Made by a program: the position numbers and the translations under genes. Below the pieces are notes generated by a model, which worked only from the letters and a program-made list of their open reading frames with translations, was not told where the DNA came from and searched no databases. A stretch of 64,000 bases of DNA from Paractinoplanes atraurantiacus (lineage in GTDB: Bacteria > Actinomycetota > Actinomycetes > Mycobacteriales > Micromonosporaceae), in contig NZ_OBDY01000006.1 of the NCBI RefSeq assembly GCF_900215205.1, positions 327,942 to 391,941 of the forward strand, in the 5' to 3' direction. Within the stretch, counting starts at the first letter, position 1. Each line of letters starts with the position of its first letter. This document shows positions 7,511 to 15,773 of the stretch, piece after piece.

Positions 7511-8311
7511 ATGATTACTCTGGACCAGGTTCGCGCCCTGAGCGGACACGACGTGTACGGCCCCGACGGCGACAAGATCGGCAGTGTCGGGCAGGTGTGG
7601 GAGGACGGCGCCGGGCAGCCCACGTGGGCGAGCGTCAAGACCGGCCTCTTCGGCCTCCATGAGTCGCTCGTGCCCTTGGACCGGGCCGACCTCGACGGCG
7701 ACCGGCTGGTGCTGCCGTTCGACAAGGCCAAGGTGAAGGACGCGCCCAACGTGGACGCGTCGCACGACGAGCCGCTGACCCAGGACGACGTCGAGCGGTT
7801 GTACGAGTACTACGGGCTCAGCTGGCAGGACAGCTCCCGCGCCTACGAGGCGGGCGTCGCCGCCGGAAACGCCAACTACACCGGCACCTCGTACGACGCC
7901 GATCGTCGTCAGGACGAGAACTACGGCGACGGGGCCATGACCCGCTCCGAGGAGCGTCTCGAGGCCGGCACCCGGCGCGAGGAAGCCGGCCGGGCCCGCC
8001 TGCGCAAGTACGTGGTGACCGAGCAGCAGCAGGCCACCATCCCGGTCGCGCGCGAAGAGGTCCGCCTCGAGCGCGAGCCGATCACCGGCGCCAACCGGGA
8101 CGCCGCCTTCGCCGGCCCCGACCTCACCGAGTCGGAGCACGAGGTCACGCTGCACGCCGAGCGCCCGGTCGTCGAGACCGAGACCGTGCCGGTGGAGCGC
8201 GTGCGCCTCGGCAAGGAGACCGTCACCGACGAGGAGACCGTCATCGGCGAGGTGCGCAAGGAGCGCATCGAGGCCGACCTCCCGGGCGAGGAGAACCGCC
8301 GCTTCAACTGA
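7511..8311 (+). CDS. PRC-barrel plus DUF2382 (YsnF-like) stress protein
   Basis: 266-residue paralogue of the divergent gene at 6756-7400 with the same order: PRC-barrel at residues 4-100 (LSGHDVYGPDGDKIGSVGQVW ... ESLVPLD), a linker rich in Tyr/Asn/Gly, then DUF2382 from about 140 (MTRSEERLEAG, RARLRKYVVTEQQQATIPV, RVRLGKETVTDEETV). Start ATG 7511 is fixed by AAGGAGG eight bases upstream, an unusually strong site compared with its partner's lack of one. The reading frame is open upstream to 7160 but that part is antisense to the partner. Role inferred from family: stress tolerance. Confidence 0.85.
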   Translation: MITLDQVRALSGHDVYGPDGDKIGSVGQVWEDGAGQPTWASVKTGLFGLHESLVPLDRADLDGDRLVLPFDKAKVKDAPNVDASHDEPLTQDDVERLYEYYGLSWQDSSRAYEAGVAAGNANYTGTSYDADRRQDENYGDGAMTRSEERLEAGTRREEAGRARLRKYVVTEQQQATIPVAREEVRLEREPITGANRDAAFAGPDLTESEHEVTLHAERPVVETETVPVERVRLGKETVTDEETVIGEVRKERIEADLPGEENRRFN

Positions 8312-8621
8312 GCCGTGCCGCCAGGACGCAGACCGCGAGCAGGTGCAGGGAGGGCCAGGAGGCTCCCTCCCACCCTCTCGCGGTCTCGTCGGCTCTCCAC
8401 CCCTTGGCCGTGACCGCGTCGGCGACCCCGTCGGCGTAGGCGGCCAGCGCCTCCGGCCGCGCGTGCCCGATGGTGTCGCGAATCTGCGCGATGTGCTGAT
8501 CGACCGCCGCCGTCAGGCCGGGTCGCGACCGCATGGCCTCCATGCCGTCGGCGCCGAGCCGCTGTGACCACTGCGCCAGCGCCAGCCGGGCCGCCGTGGT
8601 CACGTGCTGCCTCATTTCCAT
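8304..8621 (-). CDS. DUF6401-like small protein
   Basis: 105-residue protein with the pattern ALAQWSQRLGADGMEAMRSRPGLTAAVDQHIAQIRDTIG, resembling a family of small actinobacterial proteins (DUF6401) often annotated near specialised-metabolism genes; I name the family from memory and with caution. The C-terminal end (SLHLLAVCVLAARLS) is hydrophobic. It converges on the DUF2382 gene and overlaps its stop by 8 bases. No ribosome site is obvious for ATG 8621; ATG 8615 is an alternative. No function is known. Confidence 0.5.
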   Translation of the reverse strand: MEMRQHVTTAARLALAQWSQRLGADGMEAMRSRPGLTAAVDQHIAQIRDTIGHARPEALAAYADGVADAVTAKGWRADETARGWEGASWPSLHLLAVCVLAARLS

Positions 8622-8663
8622 GACCAGCGACCGTACGGATTCCCCCGGCCCCGGGCAAGGTCC

Positions 8664-9662
8664 TCATCCCTCCGGGGTCAGCGCCCTGAGAAGTTCCGCG
8701 ACCGGGCCGGGCCGGGCGGCCGCGAAGCCGGTCCCGGCCCACAGGTTCAACGCCGACGCGTCACCGGCGGCCGCGGCGGCGGCCCGGATCGGCGCCGTGA
8801 GGTGGTGGATCGCCGGATAGCCGATCGGTGCCGCCGACGAGTGGACGTCGATGAAGCGGTTGCGCAGACCGCGCGCCGGATGGCCGGTGAAAGCCCTGGT
8901 CACGGCGGTTTCCTCGTACGCGCCGGAGAGCATCGCCTCGCGCTGGGCGGTGCGGGTGCCGGCCTCGTCGGCCAACAGGAAGAACGTTCCGGCCTGGACC
9001 GCGGCCGCGCCGGCGGACAGCAGGGCCGCCACGTCGGCGGACGAGCTGGTGCCGCCGGCCGCGACGACCGGCCGGGACGTCACGGCGAGCACGTCGGCCA
9101 GCACCTCGGCCGCCGTCGTGGTCCCCGCATAGGCGGCGGGGTCGGTGGTGGAGGCGTGACCGCCGGCCGTGCCGGCCTGGGCGATCAGCGCGTCCGGCCC
9201 GACCGTCAGAGCGCGGGTCGCCTCGTCACGGTCGGTCACCGTGATCAGCACATCGCGCAGGGCGGAGACGACGTCCGCGGGCGGGACGCCGAAGGTGAAG
9301 CTGACGTAGGGCACCTCGTATTCGACCGCCAGCGCCACCTTGGCCTCGAAGTGGTCGTCATCGGCGAGGCGCAGCGGCGGCAGCTCCACTCCATAGGCGG
9401 CGGCCTCGGCCGACAGCGTCTCCCGGTAGCGGTGAAGCGGTTCCGCGTCGGCGGGGGAGGGCGTCGGGACAAAGATGTTCAGGCCGTACGGGACCCCGGC
9501 GCTCCGCACCGTCCGCAGCTCCTCCTCGACCGCCGCCGGCGTCTTGTAGCCGGCGGCGAGGAAGCCGAGCGCCCCGGCCTTCCCGGCCGCGACGACGAGG
9601 GCGGCTGTGCTGGGTCCGCCGGCCATCGGGGCGACGATGACGGGACCGGGCAGTGCGAACAT
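8664..9662 (-). CDS. nitronate monooxygenase-family flavoprotein
   Basis: 332-residue TIM-barrel oxidoreductase of the nitronate monooxygenase / 2-nitropropane dioxygenase family, which binds FMN and oxidises alkyl nitronates. Motifs: VIVAPMAGGPSTAALVVAAG at the N-terminus, VSFTFGVPP, AQAGTAGGHAST (the flavin-site GGH, with the conserved His), then PVVAAGG and AVQAGTFFLLADEAG. Length is normal. Possibly in one unit with the upstream minus-strand genes. Physiological substrate is not identifiable from sequence. Confidence 0.85.
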   Translation of the reverse strand: MFALPGPVIVAPMAGGPSTAALVVAAGKAGALGFLAAGYKTPAAVEEELRTVRSAGVPYGLNIFVPTPSPADAEPLHRYRETLSAEAAAYGVELPPLRLADDDHFEAKVALAVEYEVPYVSFTFGVPPADVVSALRDVLITVTDRDEATRALTVGPDALIAQAGTAGGHASTTDPAAYAGTTTAAEVLADVLAVTSRPVVAAGGTSSSADVAALLSAGAAAVQAGTFFLLADEAGTRTAQREAMLSGAYEETAVTRAFTGHPARGLRNRFIDVHSSAAPIGYPAIHHLTAPIRAAAAAAGDASALNLWAGTGFAAARPGPVAELLRALTPEG

Positions 9663-9679
9663 GGACCGACCCTACGACC

Positions 9680-9733
9680 TCACCGGGTGATGCCCTGGGC
9701 GGACAGCCAGTCCAGGGTGGCGCGCCCGATCAT
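9680..9733 (-). CDS. 17-codon ORF coupled to upstream gene (doubtful)
   Basis: Reads MIGRATLDWLSAQGITR. Its ATG overlaps the TGA of the GlxA-GNAT gene (ATGA). It looks like a protein tail, perhaps what remains of a deleted gene, or a short coupled peptide ahead of the nitronate monooxygenase start 18 bases later. No ribosome site of its own. Confidence 0.25.
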   Translation of the reverse strand: MIGRATLDWLSAQGITR

Positions 9734-11145
9734 CCGACCCGCTTGACGTAACGGTGACAGGGCACGCCGATGGTGCCGCCCGCATGCCGCGCCTGATACT
9801 CGAAGGCGCCGTCGTCGGCCCAGCCGCGCCGCTCGTAGAAGCGGCGGGCCCGCGCGTTGCCGGTCACCACGGCCAGCCAGGCCGTCTCGTGCCCGGCCGC
9901 CGCGACCTGCCGCTCGGCCGCGTCGAGCAGGTCGGCCGCCACGCCGCTGCCCCGGCTGGCCGCGGCCACGAAGACCTGCTCGACCTCGTCGCCGTCGACG
10001 GTCGCGAAACCCACGATGGCGCCGTCCACCACGGCCACCGTCGTGCGGGAGACCATGGCGGCGGTGCGGGCGCCGAAGCTTTCGGGTGTACGCAGGAGGA
10101 CGACCTCCTCGGCCACATGCCCCAGGTGCCCGTCGCGCCAGGCCGATTCCCAGATCCGCGCGACGGTGGGAACGTCCTCGTCGCGGGCTGGCCGCAGGTG
10201 CGCCGACATGCGCCGACCGTACCGGAACCGCTGCTGGTAGGCGCGCGGCGAGACGCCGATCCGGCCGATGACGGCCCGCCGCAGGGTCTCCGTGCTGCCG
10301 ATGCCGGTGCGCTGGGCGGCCGCCGTCACGGAATGGCCCTCGGTGAGCAGGCGCAGGGCGGCGTCGACGCGGACCGACTCGACGTATTTGGCCGGGCTGG
10401 TGCCGAGCTCGTCGCGGAACAGCCGGGACAGGTGGCGCGGGCTGACGGCGATCTTCGCGGCCAGCGCCGGGATCGCGTGGTCGCCGGCCGGGTCGGCGGC
10501 GACCGCGTCGGTCAGCTCCCGCAGCTTCGGCGTGGTCGGGCGGGGCAGCGCCAGCGACGGCGAGAACTGGGACTGCCCGCCCGGGCGCTGGAGGAAGACG
10601 ACCAGCTCCTGCGCGACCGTGCGGGCGGCCTGCTCGCCGTTGTCCCGCTCGACCAGGGCCAGGGCCAGGTCGATGCCGGCCGAGACACCGGCGGACGTGT
10701 AGACGGCGCCGTCCCGCACGAACAGGGCGTCCGGCTCGACGGCGATGCCCGGATAGGCGGCGCCGAGCAGCCGGGCGTGCCGCCAGTGCGTGGTCGCGCG
10801 GCGGCCGTCGAGCAGCCCCGCCGCGGCGAGGATGAAGGCCCCCGTACAGATGGAAGCCGTTCGTTCCGCCTTTTCCGAGAGCAGGCGGGCGGCGTCGATC
10901 AGCGGCTGGGGGATCGGAGCGACCGGCAGGTGGTCGCCGCCGACGATGAGCGCGGTGCCGACGTCCCGCGCCTCGTGGGCGGGCCCGTCGACCGGCACGC
11001 GCACGCCCGTCGAGCTGATCACGTCGCGCCCGTCGGGTGATCTGACCTCGAGCTCGTAGCGGCCCGCCTGCGCCAGGACCTCCAGCGGGCCGGCCAGGTC
11101 GAGCATCTTCATGCCGTCGAAGACGAGCGCGGTGACCCGGTGCAC
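9730..11145 (-). CDS. GlxA-type AraC regulator fused to GNAT acetyltransferase
   Basis: 471-residue three-domain protein. Residues 1-170 are a DJ-1/PfpI-like domain (VTALVFDGMKMLDLAGPLEVL; CTGAFILAAAGLLDGRRATTHW with the nucleophile-elbow Cys). Residues about 215-315 are an AraC DNA-binding domain (IAVSPRHLSRLFRDELGTSP and AAAQRTGIGSTETLRRAV). Without a stop the frame runs on (FRYGRRMSAHLRPARDEDVP) into a complete GNAT domain of 157 residues (VFVAAASRGSGVAADLLDAAERQ; NARARRFYERRGW). Start GTG 11145 has GGAGG seven bases upstream. An internal ATG at the junction has no ribosome site, so a true fusion is likelier than two overlapping genes. Divergent from the HD gene. Confidence 0.75.
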   Translation of the reverse strand: MHRVTALVFDGMKMLDLAGPLEVLAQAGRYELEVRSPDGRDVISSTGVRVPVDGPAHEARDVGTALIVGGDHLPVAPIPQPLIDAARLLSEKAERTASICTGAFILAAAGLLDGRRATTHWRHARLLGAAYPGIAVEPDALFVRDGAVYTSAGVSAGIDLALALVERDNGEQAARTVAQELVVFLQRPGGQSQFSPSLALPRPTTPKLRELTDAVAADPAGDHAIPALAAKIAVSPRHLSRLFRDELGTSPAKYVESVRVDAALRLLTEGHSVTAAAQRTGIGSTETLRRAVIGRIGVSPRAYQQRFRYGRRMSAHLRPARDEDVPTVARIWESAWRDGHLGHVAEEVVLLRTPESFGARTAAMVSRTTVAVVDGAIVGFATVDGDEVEQVFVAAASRGSGVAADLLDAAERQVAAAGHETAWLAVVTGNARARRFYERRGWADDGAFEYQARHAGGTIGVPCHRYVKRVG

Positions 11146-11230
11146 GATCCTGCCTCCCATGTCCCGATCCGAGGCAAGCATGGCAGGAAGGACACGGCTT
11201 TCTGAGCCCCTCCCGCGTGAGAGTGGGCAC

Positions 11231-11863
11231 ATGAACATCGCCGGCATCGACATCCCCGACTCGTCACTGGCCCGCGAGGCCACCGCGCTGGTCCGCGAGG
11301 CCACCGACGACCTGCTCTTCCACCACTCCCGCCGGGTCTTCCTGTTCGGGTCATTGCAGGGGATCCGGCTCGGGCTCCAGGCCAAACCCGAGTTGTTGTA
11401 CGTCGGTGCGCTGTTCCACGACCTCGGCCTGACCCCGCGCCACCGGCGCGACGACCAGCGTTTCGAGATGGACGGCGCCGACGAGGCCCGCCGCTTCCTG
11501 CTGGCCCACGGCATCGGGCCGGACGAGGCGCGGGTGGTCTGGGAGGCGGTGGCCCTGCACACCACACCCGAGATCCCGTACCGGCTGGAACCGGAGATCG
11601 CGCTGGTCACGGCGGGCGTCGAAACGGACGTGCTGGGCGTCGGTCTGGGCGAGCTCGACCCGGCCGCAGTGGAGGCGGTGACCCGGGCCCACCCGCGGCC
11701 CGGCTTCAAGAAGGCCATCGTCGACGCCTTCGCCGAGGGGTTCCGCCACCGCCCGGACACGACGTTCGGCACGGTCAACGCCGACGTCCTGGAACACCGG
11801 ATCCCCGGCTACCGCCACATCGACTTCGTCGACGTGATCGAGAACTCCGCCTGGCCGTCGTGA
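11231..11863 (+). CDS. HD-domain hydrolase, cyanamide hydratase-like
   Basis: 210-residue metal-dependent HD-superfamily protein. Ligand residues are visible in LFHHSRRVFLFG (first His), GALFHDLGL (the HD pair) and ALHTTPEIPYR. The order and length resemble the cyanamide hydratase/Ddi2 group and its many uncharacterised relatives. It diverges from the GlxA-GNAT gene over 85 bases and could be that regulator's target. ATG 11231 begins MNIAGIDIPDSSLA; the ribosome site is weak. Substrate unknown. Confidence 0.75.
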   Translation: MNIAGIDIPDSSLAREATALVREATDDLLFHHSRRVFLFGSLQGIRLGLQAKPELLYVGALFHDLGLTPRHRRDDQRFEMDGADEARRFLLAHGIGPDEARVVWEAVALHTTPEIPYRLEPEIALVTAGVETDVLGVGLGELDPAAVEAVTRAHPRPGFKKAIVDAFAEGFRHRPDTTFGTVNADVLEHRIPGYRHIDFVDVIENSAWPS

Positions 11864-11915
11864 CCCGCGTCTCGGCCCCGTTGCCGGCGCCCGGCGGCCG
11901 GGGAAAGGTCCGAGC

Positions 11916-12755
11916 ATGCGATCAGAGGTGGAACAGCCTGGGCCGGGTGAGGTCCGGGTCCGGATGCATGTCGCGGCGGCTGGTTCGGGCCGAGGGGCCG
12001 CCGGCACGCCGCGGCACGACGGCGCGGGCGTGGTGGACGCGGTCGGCCCGGACGTCGACGGGCTCACGGCAGGCGATTTCGTGTGGGTCTGGAACGCTTC
12101 CGGGACCGCCCGGGAGTACCTCATCCTGCCGCGCCGCAACGTCGTACCGCTGCCGCCGGGGGTCTCGTTCGACGTGGGCGCCTCGCTCGGCGTACCGGCG
12201 CTGACCGCGCACCGGGCACTCACCGCGGCCGCCGGCGAACCCACCCGGCTGGTCCCGGGCGCCCTCACCGGCCGGGTGGTGCTCGTGGCCGGCGCCGCGG
12301 GGCCCGCGGAGAACGCCACCATCCAGCTCGCCTCGTGGGCCGGCGCGCACGTCGTCGTCGCAGTCAGCTCACCGGCCGAGGCCGAGTCGGCACGAGCCGC
12401 CGGCGCCGACCACGTCCGCCTTCCCCCGCCGCCCGGCGGCGGGGTTCTTCCGCCGGCCGCTGACCGCGCGGGTCTTCCGGGGTCACCGGACGGCGCTGCC
12501 CTTCCGGAATCGGCCGAGAGCGCTCCTTTTCCGGAGCCGCCCGACATCGTCGCCGACCTGGCCGCCGCCGCGGACATGACGCCGGACCAGCAGGACGAGG
12601 CCGTGGCCTCGGTGACCGCGGCCGCAGCCGCCCACCGCCTGCGGGTGGGCGCGGAGGCGGGCCTGCCGATCACGCGGTTCCCGCTGGCCCAGGTCGCGGC
12701 CGCCTACGAGACGGCCGAACGCCACCCCACCGGTAAGGTGCTCATCGACATCTGA
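11916..12755 (+). CDS. MDR/quinone-oxidoreductase-like protein, shortened and with repeat insert
   Basis: 279-residue relative of zinc-independent medium-chain dehydrogenases. The GroES-like part is shortened (PGPGEVRVRMHVAAAG then GTPRHDGAGVVDAVGPDVDGLTAGDFV), missing about 30 residues of the usual fold. The nucleotide domain has VVLVAGAAGPAENATIQLASWAGAHVV, where the normal GAGGVG loop is GAAGPA. A Pro/Ala/Gly-rich stretch (about residues 175-210) comes from 27-bp tandem repeats at 12447-12545. The C-terminus AYETAERHPTGKVLIDI is standard. Activity is doubtful; it may be a degenerate family member. Confidence 0.6.
   Translation: MRSEVEQPGPGEVRVRMHVAAAGSGRGAAGTPRHDGAGVVDAVGPDVDGLTAGDFVWVWNASGTAREYLILPRRNVVPLPPGVSFDVGASLGVPALTAHRALTAAAGEPTRLVPGALTGRVVLVAGAAGPAENATIQLASWAGAHVVVAVSSPAEAESARAAGADHVRLPPPPGGGVLPPAADRAGLPGSPDGAALPESAESAPFPEPPDIVADLAAAADMTPDQQDEAVASVTAAAAAHRLRVGAEAGLPITRFPLAQVAAAYETAERHPTGKVLIDI
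12447..12545 (+). repeat. 27-bp degenerate tandem repeat inside MDR gene
   Basis: The core CTTCCGG (CTTCCGC, CTTCCGG, CTTCCGG, TTTCCGG) recurs at 12447, 12474, 12501 and 12528, exactly 27 bases apart. It keeps the frame and encodes a low-complexity Pro/Ala/Ser linker. Confidence 0.6.
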
Positions 12756-12780
12756 TCGCGCCACACCCCGGGCGGCCGGC

Positions 12781-15525
12781 TCACCACGGCCCACCCGGTT
12801 CGGTCTCTCCGGCGGCCCGGAAGGCGTCGGGATCCTGGGGCCGTCCCTCGTCGTCCAGCCCGAAACGCAGCACGTGGTCGGCGCCGGCATGGTCGCCTCT
12901 CTGTTCGTGCAGGGAGGCGAGGTCACTCAGCACCGCGTCGTTGCCCCGGTTGATCACCGCGAGGAGCAGCTCTTCCGCCCGCTCGTAATCACCCCGGTCC
13001 TCGTGGACGTGGGCCAGACCGCGCATGCCCGCTTCGGCGGCCCGCAGGTAGAGCCGCTCCGCCCCGTCCAGGTCACCTTCCTGCTCGCGGCGGTCGGCGA
13101 GGAGGACGAGAGCCCTGGTGTCGCCGCGATCGGCTGCGCGAACGGCGAGGTCCTCGGCGGCCGACGGCTGCTTGGCCTCTTCGTCAGCGAGCGCGAGGGC
13201 TGTGAGAGCGGCGACGTCGCCGAGATCCGCCGCCTTCTCATGCATCCGCCGGGATCGTTCCGGGTCGGTCTTGTAGTGGTATTCGGCCACCACGGAGTAG
13301 ATATGCGGGAAGCCCAGACGGAGGGCGTGGGCAATGACCGAGTCCCCGTTCCCGGCTGGGCGCATCTCGGCCAGGAGGTAGAGCGCAGCGGGCTGACCGA
13401 GTTCGCCCGCCTCCACAGCCAGGGCCTCCGCGTCGTCGGCTCTTCCGCGCGACTCGCGCGATCGCACCACGGCGACGACGGCGTCGGCCTTCCCGGCCCG
13501 CGCGGCCCGCAGCGCTTGCCTGGTCGCCTCGACGTGGTCGCCGAGTCGTTCGCTGATCGTGGCCAGCTCCGCCATGGCCGACGGGTCTCCGGTTCTCGTC
13601 GCCTCCCCGTACAGCTCCCTGGCCTGGGCCAGCTCGCCGGCGTCGCTCAGACGGCGGGCTCGGCGCAGCATCGAGGTCACCTCGTCCTCGCCCATCCAGT
13701 CGCCGTAGAGCTCGTCGAAGCGCTCGTTCCTCTCGGTCATCTCCATGAGTCGCTGTTGCGTGACCGAGTCGTCCACGCCGTGCCCGCGCAACTCCCACAG
13801 CGACGCGCGATGCTCCCAGGCTTCGAGGCTTCCCCGGTCGGCGGCCAGGGCGTAGAACGCATCGGCGCCGGTCAGATCGTCGGCCTGTTGGCGCAGCCGC
13901 CCGAGCGCCACCAGCGCGCCGACGTCGCCGAAGCGTGCCGATCGTCGGTAGAGCTGGGCGGCACGCCCGTTGCGGCCCCTGCTCTCGGCCCGTTCGCCGA
14001 TTCTCCGGAGCACGTCCGGGTCTCTAACGGAGGCGGCCACCGCGTCCCAGAACGCACCGGGTGGGAACACCTCCGCCCTTTCCTCACGCCCGGCCTGCTC
14101 GAGATAGTCGGCGAGGCGGTAGGCGGGCTCCTCGAACAGGCCGAACAGCCGGTCGGGACCGGCCCGCACCACCGACAGGATCCCGGCGACGCCGTGACAG
14201 GGCTCCAGCGCATATCCGAAGGCCCGCTCCACCCACTGCGGTCCGGCCTGTCCCAGGTCGACCTCGTGCAGATATCCCCTGGCGGCCGCTTGCAGGAGTT
14301 CGCTCGAAAGCGAGGGCGGATGTCCGAACCGGCGGGCGTCGACGGCGGCCTCGATGACCGCCCGCGCGGCGGCCGGCGCATTGCGGCAGCGCTGGACGAG
14401 CTCCGGCACGCCGGCCAGGTATTGGGTGAGCCGCCCGCTGCCCGACTGTGCCACGGCCATGCTCAGACGCGCGTCCGAGCGCGCCGCGGAGCGCGCCGAC
14501 CGCAGATCAGCGCCGTGGAAGCTGTCCGGGATGCGGAGATCGGTGCCCGCCAGCAACTCCCGGGCCTGCGCGTGCCGGTCGGGGACGTCGGGCGGTGGCC
14601 GCGACGTCAGAGCCGTCCAGTACTCGGGCCACATCGTGGCGAGGACCAGCACCGGTCCGCGTCCGGGGTCGTTGAGCAGGGCGCGGAGGCCGGCGCTGAT
14701 CCGTTCGTTGAGCGTGAGATCGGCGCCCAGCAGGTAGAACTGCGCCTCATTGAGCCAGACGACCGTGTGGGGACCGACCTGCGCGATGTCGCTTGCGGCG
14801 GCCGCCGGCCTGGAAGGATCGAGCGGATGCCAGAGCCGCCACTGGGCGGGAAGTGCCTGAACGGCTTCCCAGCAGGCCCGGGTCTTCCCGGTTGAAGACC
14901 CTCCGACCAGCGTGATCATGAGACTTGTGCCGCCGGCACAGGCGGTGACGGCTTCTCTGAGCCGCTCGTCGTGCGCGCGTGGCACGTAGCGCGGCAGATC
15001 CGTGGCCTGATCGGGAAGATCGATGGCTCGGTGTACCTCGAGCGCCAGCGCCGTGCAGTCCCGAATCGGTTTGCCCAGGCGAAGCGGAACAGGCGCGGTG
15101 CGGGCCCGGCGCCAGAGCCGCCGCGCCTGCGTGACCAGTGCTGGAAGGTCGCGGCGGATCGTGTGGGCCGGCAGGCGCCCGGCCATCCGTGCCAGCGCGA
15201 CCACCACCACGACCAGGTCGGCCTGGCTGGGCGGGAGGGCCGGGGTGCCGATGATCCGGCCGATGGTGTCGCGTCGTGGCAGGGCGCCTTCCAGCTGGTC
15301 GAGCTGCTCCTCGGCGCCGGCCTCGTCCAGGCCGCCGCGGCGCAGCAGGGCGGACATGGAGTCGCCGAGCGCGTTCACCTCGGCCTGTATCTCGTCGAGC
15401 GTGGGTGTCTCGGCCCCGAGGTACAAGTCGTAGATCGCGTCCTTGAGATCCTTCAACGGGCCGTCGGCCAGACAGGGAGGGTCCATCGGCCGTGGCCGTC
15501 TCCGGCGTCCTCCATCGCTGCCCAT
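12781..15525 (-). CDS. STAND-like P-loop NTPase with N-terminal HTH-like region and C-terminal Sel1/TPR-like repeats
   Basis: 914-residue protein of uncharacterised function. Residues about 23-115 resemble the helix-turn-helix-like N-terminal module of actinobacterial signalling ATPases (LPRRDTIGRIIGTPALPPSQADL). Walker A is GGSSTGKT at 208-215; Walker B is VVWLNE at 255-260; a sensor-like LVLATMWPEYW follows near 290. From about 520 to the end there are short helical repeats of Sel1/TPR type (RGDTRALVLLADRREQEGDLDGAERLY). The layout is that of STAND regulators and sensors. It stands alone on its strand between unrelated genes. Start ATG 15525; ATG 15486 (MDPPCL) is an alternative. Confidence 0.75.
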   Translation of the reverse strand: MGSDGGRRRRPRPMDPPCLADGPLKDLKDAIYDLYLGAETPTLDEIQAEVNALGDSMSALLRRGGLDEAGAEEQLDQLEGALPRRDTIGRIIGTPALPPSQADLVVVVVALARMAGRLPAHTIRRDLPALVTQARRLWRRARTAPVPLRLGKPIRDCTALALEVHRAIDLPDQATDLPRYVPRAHDERLREAVTACAGGTSLMITLVGGSSTGKTRACWEAVQALPAQWRLWHPLDPSRPAAAASDIAQVGPHTVVWLNEAQFYLLGADLTLNERISAGLRALLNDPGRGPVLVLATMWPEYWTALTSRPPPDVPDRHAQARELLAGTDLRIPDSFHGADLRSARSAARSDARLSMAVAQSGSGRLTQYLAGVPELVQRCRNAPAAARAVIEAAVDARRFGHPPSLSSELLQAAARGYLHEVDLGQAGPQWVERAFGYALEPCHGVAGILSVVRAGPDRLFGLFEEPAYRLADYLEQAGREERAEVFPPGAFWDAVAASVRDPDVLRRIGERAESRGRNGRAAQLYRRSARFGDVGALVALGRLRQQADDLTGADAFYALAADRGSLEAWEHRASLWELRGHGVDDSVTQQRLMEMTERNERFDELYGDWMGEDEVTSMLRRARRLSDAGELAQARELYGEATRTGDPSAMAELATISERLGDHVEATRQALRAARAGKADAVVAVVRSRESRGRADDAEALAVEAGELGQPAALYLLAEMRPAGNGDSVIAHALRLGFPHIYSVVAEYHYKTDPERSRRMHEKAADLGDVAALTALALADEEAKQPSAAEDLAVRAADRGDTRALVLLADRREQEGDLDGAERLYLRAAEAGMRGLAHVHEDRGDYERAEELLLAVINRGNDAVLSDLASLHEQRGDHAGADHVLRFGLDDEGRPQDPDAFRAAGETEPGGPW

Positions 15526-15633
15526 CGCTGTCCAGCATCGCGCACCACGTCACGTACCGGTCACTCATCGCAACTGAGTGGATCTCTTCGTGTGGCCCGC
15601 AGGCTGGCTGACATGCGGCGGAAGGAGCGAACA

Positions 15634-15741
15634 ATGACCGAATCGAAGAACCCCGAGAAGACGTACCTCGCGGCCGTCCTCACCGGCGTCGCCTCCGGCG
15701 TCGCTCGAGCCCTCGCGGACTGGCTTCTCCGGTGGTGTTGA
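15634..15741 (+). CDS. 35-residue small protein with strong ribosome site
   Basis: Short ORF, MTESKNPEKTYLAAVLTGV and onward, ending LADWLLRWC. GGAAGGAG lies 5-8 bases before the ATG, better than most genes here. The second half (YLAAVLTGVASGVARALADWLLRW) is a hydrophobic or amphipathic helix. The stop TGA touches the ArsR operator dyad. No family recognised. Function unknown; a membrane-associated micropeptide is possible. Confidence 0.5.
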   Translation: MTESKNPEKTYLAAVLTGVASGVARALADWLLRWC

Positions 15742-15764
15742 TAGGCAAGTGGTGACTTGCCTAT
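15741..15764. promoter_or_regulatory. ArsR operator: perfect dyad
   Basis: ATAGGCAAGT, GGTG spacer, ACTTGCCTAT: perfect 10-bp arms, ending 9 bases before the ArsR ATG at 15774. Position and symmetry fit autoregulation by the ArsR dimer. Confidence 0.7.
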
Positions 15765-15773
15765 TGTGGCAGG

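Noticed and set aside
12874..14895. 673-codon plus-strand frame opposite the STAND gene
   Set aside because: No recognisable motif; the minus strand carries Walker A and B and helical repeats.
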